Both the position numbers and the translations under genes were made by a program. From Streptomyces malaysiensis subsp. samsunensis (GTDB lineage Bacteria > Actinomycetota > Actinomycetes > Streptomycetales > Streptomycetaceae): a stretch of DNA of 64,000 nucleotides. The first letter of the stretch is position 1. Every line of letters starts with the position of its first letter. Shown here in pieces: positions 59,878-64,000 of this stretch. Location of the stretch: positions 48,574 through 112,573 of the forward strand of contig NZ_JANIIC010000033.1 in assembly GCF_024519315.1 (NCBI RefSeq), read 5' to 3'. The notes beneath the pieces were generated by a model. It was not told the origin of the DNA. It saw only the letters and a list, made by a program, of their open reading frames with translations, and made no database searches.

Positions 59878-60798
59878 GTGGCGGTGGCGGATGTCGCCTT
59901 GACGGAGGAGCGGGCGCGGGCGGTGCTCTCGGCCGCGCTGCCGCCCTACCGGGCGGGTACCGCGGAGGCCCGGCTGCTGGCCCTCGGCGAGAACGCCGTC
60001 TTCGCCGTCGACAGCCTCTCCCTGGTGGTCCGGATCAGCCGCGATCTCGAGGTGTGGGACCGGGCCGCCCGCGAGTTGAGGATCGCCGACTGGCTCGCCC
60101 GGGAGGGTCTGCCCGCGGTACGCCCCGACCGGCGCTTCGGCCCCGAGCAGCCGCTGCCGTTCGCCGACCACCTCGTCACCTACTGGCAGCGGCTCCCCGA
60201 TCCGGTACGCCCCGCCGGGCCGCGCGATCTCGCGGAGCTGCTGCGGATGGTGCACGCCCTGCCCGACCCGCCCGCCGATCCGGCGCCGCTCACACTGCCG
60301 CGCCGCGATCTGCTGGGCGGGGTCGAGCGCTGGCTGCGGCTGGCCGGGGACGCGATCGACCCGGCGGACGCGGCGTATCTGCGCGCCCGCCGGGACGACT
60401 TCACGACCGCCGTCGAGGAGCTGAGCCCGCGGCTCACCCCCGGCCCGATCCACGGCGACGCGCTGCCGCGCAATGTGCACATCGGCCCCGACGGCCCGGT
60501 GCTGGTGGACCTGGAGACCTTCTCGCACGATCTGCGCGAGCACGATCTGGTGGTGATGGCCCTGTCCCGGGACCGCTATGGGCTCGGCGCGGCGGAGTAC
60601 GACGCGTTCGTGGCGGAGTACGGCTGGGACGTGCGCGAATGGCCCGGCTGCGCGGTGCTGCGGGGCGCGCGGGAGACCGCCAGCTGTGCATGGGTGTCCC
60701 AGCACGCCCCGGGCAACCCGGCGGCGCGCACCGAGTTCGCCCGCCGCATCGCCTCCCTGCGGGAGGGCGACACGGCGGTGCGCTGGCACACGTTCTGA
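59878..60798 (+). CDS. aminoglycoside phosphotransferase (APH)-fold kinase
   Basis: 306-aa protein-kinase-like phosphotransferase: an N-lobe with FAVDSLSLVVRIS and the Asp-containing catalytic loop PGPIHGDALPRNVHIG. The metal motif region follows (GPVLVDLETFSHDLREHDLV). The HGD-x4-N motif is that of APH-family kinases. Substrates range from antibiotics to metabolites, and resistance should not be assumed. GTG 59878 has GGAG 8 bp upstream; GTG 59869 is in frame. Confidence 0.88.
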   Translation: MAVADVALTEERARAVLSAALPPYRAGTAEARLLALGENAVFAVDSLSLVVRISRDLEVWDRAARELRIADWLAREGLPAVRPDRRFGPEQPLPFADHLVTYWQRLPDPVRPAGPRDLAELLRMVHALPDPPADPAPLTLPRRDLLGGVERWLRLAGDAIDPADAAYLRARRDDFTTAVEELSPRLTPGPIHGDALPRNVHIGPDGPVLVDLETFSHDLREHDLVVMALSRDRYGLGAAEYDAFVAEYGWDVREWPGCAVLRGARETASCAWVSQHAPGNPAARTEFARRIASLREGDTAVRWHTF

Positions 60799-60826
60799 AC
60801 GAGCGGGTCTGAACGAAGGGCTTCGC

Positions 60827-61429
60827 TCAGGCTCGCCACTCCGGGTCGCGGCCGCTGAGGGCGACCGCGCGGGCCAGGGGCGGGGCGTCGTCGGCCACGG
60901 AGACGATGGGGCCAAAAGCCCCCTCGGGGCGCTGCTCGTCCGGGAACGCCGACAGCCACCCGATGATGGCCTCGGCGCAGTGGGGGTCGCAGTCGTAGGG
61001 CTGGCCGGTGGCGCGGGCGAGATCCCAGCCGTGGATCACCACCTCGTCCAGCGCCACGATGCCCATCATCTGGGCGGGCATGGTGACACCCCCGGCCTCC
61101 GTGGTGCCCTGCCAGGCGGACGGCTCACGCCAGGCGGCGGTCAGCGCGTCGAGCCGACGCGGCAGCTCCTGCCGCCAGTCGGGGTCCAGCCGCTCCGCCG
61201 CCCCCTGGCCGGGGGCGGGGGCGTCCGGACCCGCCGCGGCCGTGGTCTTCTCGGCGGCATGGCGCATACCGATGGCGAGCCCCATGAAGTGGTCGAGCAG
61301 ATCGGCCACGGAGTAGGTGCCACACGGGGTGGGCGCGGTGAGCTGCTCATCCGAGACTCCGCTGAGCAGCGCCGTCACCCGTTGGGCGGCGGGTCCGAAG
61401 TCGATCATGACGGTCTGGTCGTCGGTCAC
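60827..61429 (-). CDS. TIGR03086 family metal-binding (DinB/mycothiol-type) protein
   Basis: 200-aa four-helix-bundle protein of the actinobacterial DinB-like superfamily: an N-terminal VTALLSGVSDEQLTAPTPCG, then YSVADLLDHFMGLAIGMRHA with the first metal His, and LDEVVIHGWDLARATGQPYD with the others. Related proteins are mycothiol-dependent isomerases or transferases; the reaction here is unknown. Start GTG 61429 behind GGAGAAGA. Confidence 0.88.
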   Translation of the reverse strand: MTDDQTVMIDFGPAAQRVTALLSGVSDEQLTAPTPCGTYSVADLLDHFMGLAIGMRHAAEKTTAAAGPDAPAPGQGAAERLDPDWRQELPRRLDALTAAWREPSAWQGTTEAGGVTMPAQMMGIVALDEVVIHGWDLARATGQPYDCDPHCAEAIIGWLSAFPDEQRPEGAFGPIVSVADDAPPLARAVALSGRDPEWRA

Positions 61430-61620
61430 GGTGGTTCTTCTCCTCGATCGAGTGCGTGTTCCCCCTCACGCGTATGGACCGCACGGCGGCCGGAAACTCA
61501 TCGGTGCGGCGCGCTCCGGTGTAGGGGGAGGCGGGCCGCGCGGATGTACGGCAAGGCGGCTCGCGCGGATGTACGGGGGCCGCGCCGATGTACGCGGGGC
61601 GGGCCGCGCGGATGTCCACC

Positions 61621-61846
61621 GGGCCGCACGCTCCGATGTCAGCCGGGCGACGCACTTCCGCTATCCGCCCAGCGGCACACTCCGGAACCCGCCGAGTGAA
61701 CCGCGCCGACGTCCGCCGGGCCGCACGCTCCGACGTCAGCCAGGCGACGCACTTCCGCTATCCGCCCAGCGGCACACTCCGGAACCCGCCGAGTGAACCG
61801 CGCCGACGTCCGCCGGGCCGCACGCTCCGACGTCAGCCAGGCGGCA
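61621..61846. repeat. 97-bp higher-order tandem repeat (minisatellite)
   Basis: GGGCCGCACGCTCCGA starts at 61621, 61718 and 61815: two full 97-bp copies and a partial third. Each unit is itself four related 20-28 bp blocks (starting GCACGCTCC, GCACTTCCG, GCACACTCC, GCGCCGACG). More decayed blocks spread over about 61505-61915. The period is not a multiple of three, so no single frame could stay in register. The 61430-62079 interval holds no gene I can support. Confidence 0.85.
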
Positions 61847-62079
61847 CGCTCCGGTATCCGCCGAGTGAGCCGCTCCGATATCCGCCGGGCGGGCCGCTCC
61901 GATGTCCGCCTTGGGCGGGCCGCTGAGCGGAACGGCGGCAGTCGGCCGCGTTCGGAGAGGCGCCCCGAACGAGAGGCACCCCCAAGGGGCGCGGGGCCGT
62001 GTCGATGTGCGGCTCCGCCTCGTGGGCGCCGCAGACGATCGACGGCAGGCCGGGGCATTCCCAGCGGAGCGAGAGGCGG

Positions 62080-62808
62080 TTACCCCACCGCCGCCTCCGC
62101 CTCCGCCTCCCGCAGGGGCCAGCCGCCGTCCACCACCGCGTCCGGCGTGCCCTTGCGGCGCAGCCAGGACTGGAAGTCGGCCGCCCAGTGGGCGTACCAC
62201 CCCACCTGCTTGCGGTGGAGGTCCCACAGCTCGAGCCCGGCGACCTCGCGGTGGCGCTCGGCGAGCGCGCAGGCGACCCGAACCGCCGCCAGCGCGTCCG
62301 CACCGGCGTCATGGGCGCGGTCGTGCACCACGCCGTACTCCCCGCACACCGCCTCCAGCGTGCGCTTGCCCTTGCGATAGCGGTCGACGGCGCGGTCTAT
62401 CGTGTACGGATCCACGACGGGGCCGGTCTCCGCCCCTTCCAGCCGCTCGCTCAGCGGGCGCAGCCCGTGCCGCCCCAACTCGGCGGCGAGCAGGCTGAGG
62501 TCGAACGCCGCGTTGTACGCCACCACCGGGGCGCCGGAGCGCCAGTGGGCCACCAGCACCTCGGCGACCTCCTCGACCACCTCACGCGCGGGCCGGCCCT
62601 CCGCCGCCGCCTGCTCATTGGTGATCCCGTGCACCGCCACCGCGTCGTCCGGTATGGGCACTTGGGGGTCGGCCAGCCACTCGCGCCGGCCGATCGGCTC
62701 CCCGCCCCTCGCCTCGACCACGGCCGCCGTGACGATCCTCGCCGTCCGCGGATCGGTGCCCGTCGTCTCCAGATCGAATCCGATCAGCAGCCCCCGGTGC
62801 CAGCCCAT
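62080..62808 (-). CDS. DEDDh-type 3'-5' exonuclease (DnaQ-like)
   Basis: 242-aa exonuclease of the DNA polymerase III epsilon/RNase T superfamily: Exo I LIGFDLETTGTDPRTARIVT (Asp, Glu), Exo II VVAYNAAFDLSLLAAEL (Asp), and Exo III DRAHDAGADALAAVRVACAL (His, Asp). It is not fused to a helicase or polymerase domain. ATG 62808 is preceded by GGGAGGGG. No operon partner; divergent from the ABC ATPase gene. Confidence 0.93.
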   Translation of the reverse strand: MGWHRGLLIGFDLETTGTDPRTARIVTAAVVEARGGEPIGRREWLADPQVPIPDDAVAVHGITNEQAAAEGRPAREVVEEVAEVLVAHWRSGAPVVAYNAAFDLSLLAAELGRHGLRPLSERLEGAETGPVVDPYTIDRAVDRYRKGKRTLEAVCGEYGVVHDRAHDAGADALAAVRVACALAERHREVAGLELWDLHRKQVGWYAHWAADFQSWLRRKGTPDAVVDGGWPLREAEAEAAVG

Positions 62809-63024
62809 GGCCGCCCCTCCCTTTGTCGTACTTCCCCCATGTGTGCCCACCTTCCCATGCACCACTGACAACGCCCGCCACGAGCGGCCCCACGCCCTCT
62901 CAACAACCGGACGGCAACCCTCCGCCGGCCCGGCCCGGGATAGCCTCCGTCGTACCCGTGCCGTACGCGGCACAGGTCGAGACAGTCGCCCAGGACAAGG
63001 ACAGAACAAGGAGGTGGCGGCCCA

Positions 63025-63849
63025 GTGACCGCCCCGGCCGTTCCCGTACTGAAGTTGAGCGATGTGGATGTGGTGCGCGACGGCACCCCGCTGCTGCGCT
63101 CGATCTCGCTCACCGTCCACCAGGGGGAGCACTGGGCGCTGCTCGGCTCCAACGGCGCGGGCAAGTCCACCCTGCTCAGCCTCGCGGGCGCGCTGGTGCA
63201 CCCGACGCACGGCACGGTGGAGGTCCTCGGCCGCACCCTGGGCCGGGTGGACCTGCGCGAGCTGCGGTCGTTCGTGGGCCATGTGGACCCCCGGCATCCG
63301 CTGCGCTCCCCGCTGCGGGTGCGGGACGTGGTGCTCACCGGGCTGACCAACACCGTGGAGCCGGTCCCCCGCCGCCGGCCCACCGCCGAACAGCGGGACC
63401 GGGCCGGCCGACTGCTGACCACGCTCGGCATGGGCGGGAAGCTGGACGCGCGCTGGCCGACCCTGTCGCAGGGCCAGCGCGGCCGGGTGCTGATCGCCCG
63501 CGCGCTGATGCCCCGCCCCCGGCTGCTGCTGCTCGACGAACCGGCCACCGGGCTGGACCTCGCCGCCCGTGAGCAGCTGCTGGAGAGCCTGGACACCCTG
63601 CGCCGCGACCACCCCGAGCTGGCCACGGTCCTGGTCACCCACCACCTGGAGGAGCTGCCCGCCAGCACCACCCACGCGATGCTGCTGCGCACCGGGGAGT
63701 GCCTGGCCTCGGGCGCGGTGGACGAGGTGGTGACCACCGACCACATCACCAAGTGCTTCGACCACCCGGTCCACATCACCCGCACCGACGGCCGCTGGAC
63801 CGCCCGTACGATCCGTAGGATCCGTACGGACCCCGGGAAGCGGATCTGA
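63025..63849 (+). CDS. ABC transporter ATP-binding protein
   Basis: 274-aa ABC ATPase: Walker A LLGSNGAGKSTLLSLAGALV, a signature with Gln in place of the usual second Gly (LSQGQRGRVLIARAL), Walker B LLLLDEPATGLDL, and H-loop VLVTHHLEELP. The type resembles ABC proteins of the YbbA/molybdate-like group, and no permease gene is adjacent, so cargo and topology are unknown. Start GTG 63025 behind AAGGAGGTGG. It ends before a strong terminator. Confidence 0.88.
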   Translation: MTAPAVPVLKLSDVDVVRDGTPLLRSISLTVHQGEHWALLGSNGAGKSTLLSLAGALVHPTHGTVEVLGRTLGRVDLRELRSFVGHVDPRHPLRSPLRVRDVVLTGLTNTVEPVPRRRPTAEQRDRAGRLLTTLGMGGKLDARWPTLSQGQRGRVLIARALMPRPRLLLLDEPATGLDLAAREQLLESLDTLRRDHPELATVLVTHHLEELPASTTHAMLLRTGECLASGAVDEVVTTDHITKCFDHPVHITRTDGRWTARTIRRIRTDPGKRI

Positions 63850-63910
63850 CGCGAAGGGATCCTGTCGCCCATCGCCGTCGCACGCAGGCCCTCTCCTCTC
63901 GCTCGTGTGT

Positions 63911-63956
63911 GGCTCCGGCCGCCCTCCCTCGGGGGTAGGCAGCGGCGGCCGGAGCC
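63911..63956 (+). terminator. hairpin terminator after the lone ABC ATPase gene
   Basis: Perfect 13-bp stem GGCTCCGGCCGCC / GGCGGCCGGAGCC with a 20-nt loop, 61 bp after the stop. No gene is recognised from here to the window end. Confidence 0.7.
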
Positions 63957-64000
63957 CTGAACCACCCCGCCAGGGCTCACAGACACTCCCGGTCGGGGTA

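Noticed and set aside
61621..61846. CRISPR array
   Set aside because: Repeats are contiguous with no unique spacers of constant length and no cas genes are nearby.
61588..61926. Open frames through the 97-bp repeats (octapeptide-like GGYRSGPP on one strand)
   Set aside because: The 97-bp period shifts the frame each copy, no frame has a ribosome-binding site with a plausible start, and there is no domain.

Overview
The window is high-GC actinomycete DNA, almost certainly Streptomyces. Codon third positions are saturated with G/C, starts are often GTG or TTG, and the gene content is typical of the genus: a Scr1-type HTH/DUF397 pair, DUF2637, TIGR03086, PPOX/F420-linked enzymes, and a sulfur-operon leader peptide of the actinobacterial type. 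No species is assigned. No rRNA, tRNA, CRISPR array, integrase or transposase was recognised.

Layout. (1) 1-5.2 kb: a three-subunit xanthine dehydrogenase-type operon on the minus strand (the Mo subunit is cut by the window edge), divergent from a PucR regulator. (2) 5.3-14.4 kb: a TPR-like protein, a GntR/FCD regulator, a DUF2637 membrane protein, an anti-sigma-type ATPase, a GH38 alpha-mannosidase and a PoxB-like ThDP enzyme. (3) 14.4-22.3 kb: a PP2C-like protein with a long collagen-like arm, a flavin disulfide reductase, a PPOX protein, a LysR regulator divergent from an F420-type NADP reductase, and rsgA preceded by a short leader ORF and a switch-like hairpin. (4) 22.5-29 kb: a two-gene polyketide locus: a single-chain PKS whose ketosynthase has Gln in place of the catalytic Cys (KSQ-AT-DH-ACP-TE, no KR), plus a cytochrome P450. 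(5) 29-33.4 kb: a YihY/BrkB membrane protein, a small secreted M15-like zinc peptidase candidate, a membrane protein joining HTH, peptidoglycan-binding and lytic domains, and a GNAT enzyme.

(6) 33.5-43.6 kb: a complete assimilatory sulfur operon: leader peptide, siroheme sulfite reductase, 61-aa zinc-ribbon-like protein, cysH, cysC, cysD, cysN, sulfonate/sulfate-ester ABC transporter (SBP, ATPase, permease) and a CbiX-type chelatase. Sulfate is activated (CysDN), optionally phosphorylated (CysC), reduced to sulfite (CysH) and then to sulfide (Sir). The chelatase supplies siroheme for Sir, and the transporter brings in organosulfur. Short ORFs fill the gaps so that most successive genes overlap by ATGA/GTGA.

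(7) 43.6-47.4 kb: an accessory island with an AAA ATPase/HNH nuclease pair resembling the Septu (PtuAB) anti-phage system, beside a 108-aa protein divergent from a Scr1-family HTH/DUF397 pair. (8) 47.5-56.4 kb: a secreted phosphodiester glycosidase, Uma2 nuclease, subtilisin-like protease, MMPL transporter, an Erm-type rRNA methylase with a possible leader ORF and hairpin, and a CDP-alcohol phosphatidyltransferase overlapping its 3' end. (9) 56.5-64 kb: a sugar ABC uptake operon without its own ATPase and with a triplicated gene junction, an APH-fold kinase, a TIGR03086 protein, a 97-bp higher-order minisatellite, a DEDDh exonuclease and a lone ABC ATPase ending at a strong terminator.

The most unusual items are the KSQ-AT-DH-ACP-TE protein with its P450, the rsgA leader/switch, the tiled coupling ORFs of the sulfur operon, the Septu-like pair, the tandem junction triplication at 57.8 kb and the 97-bp repeat array.
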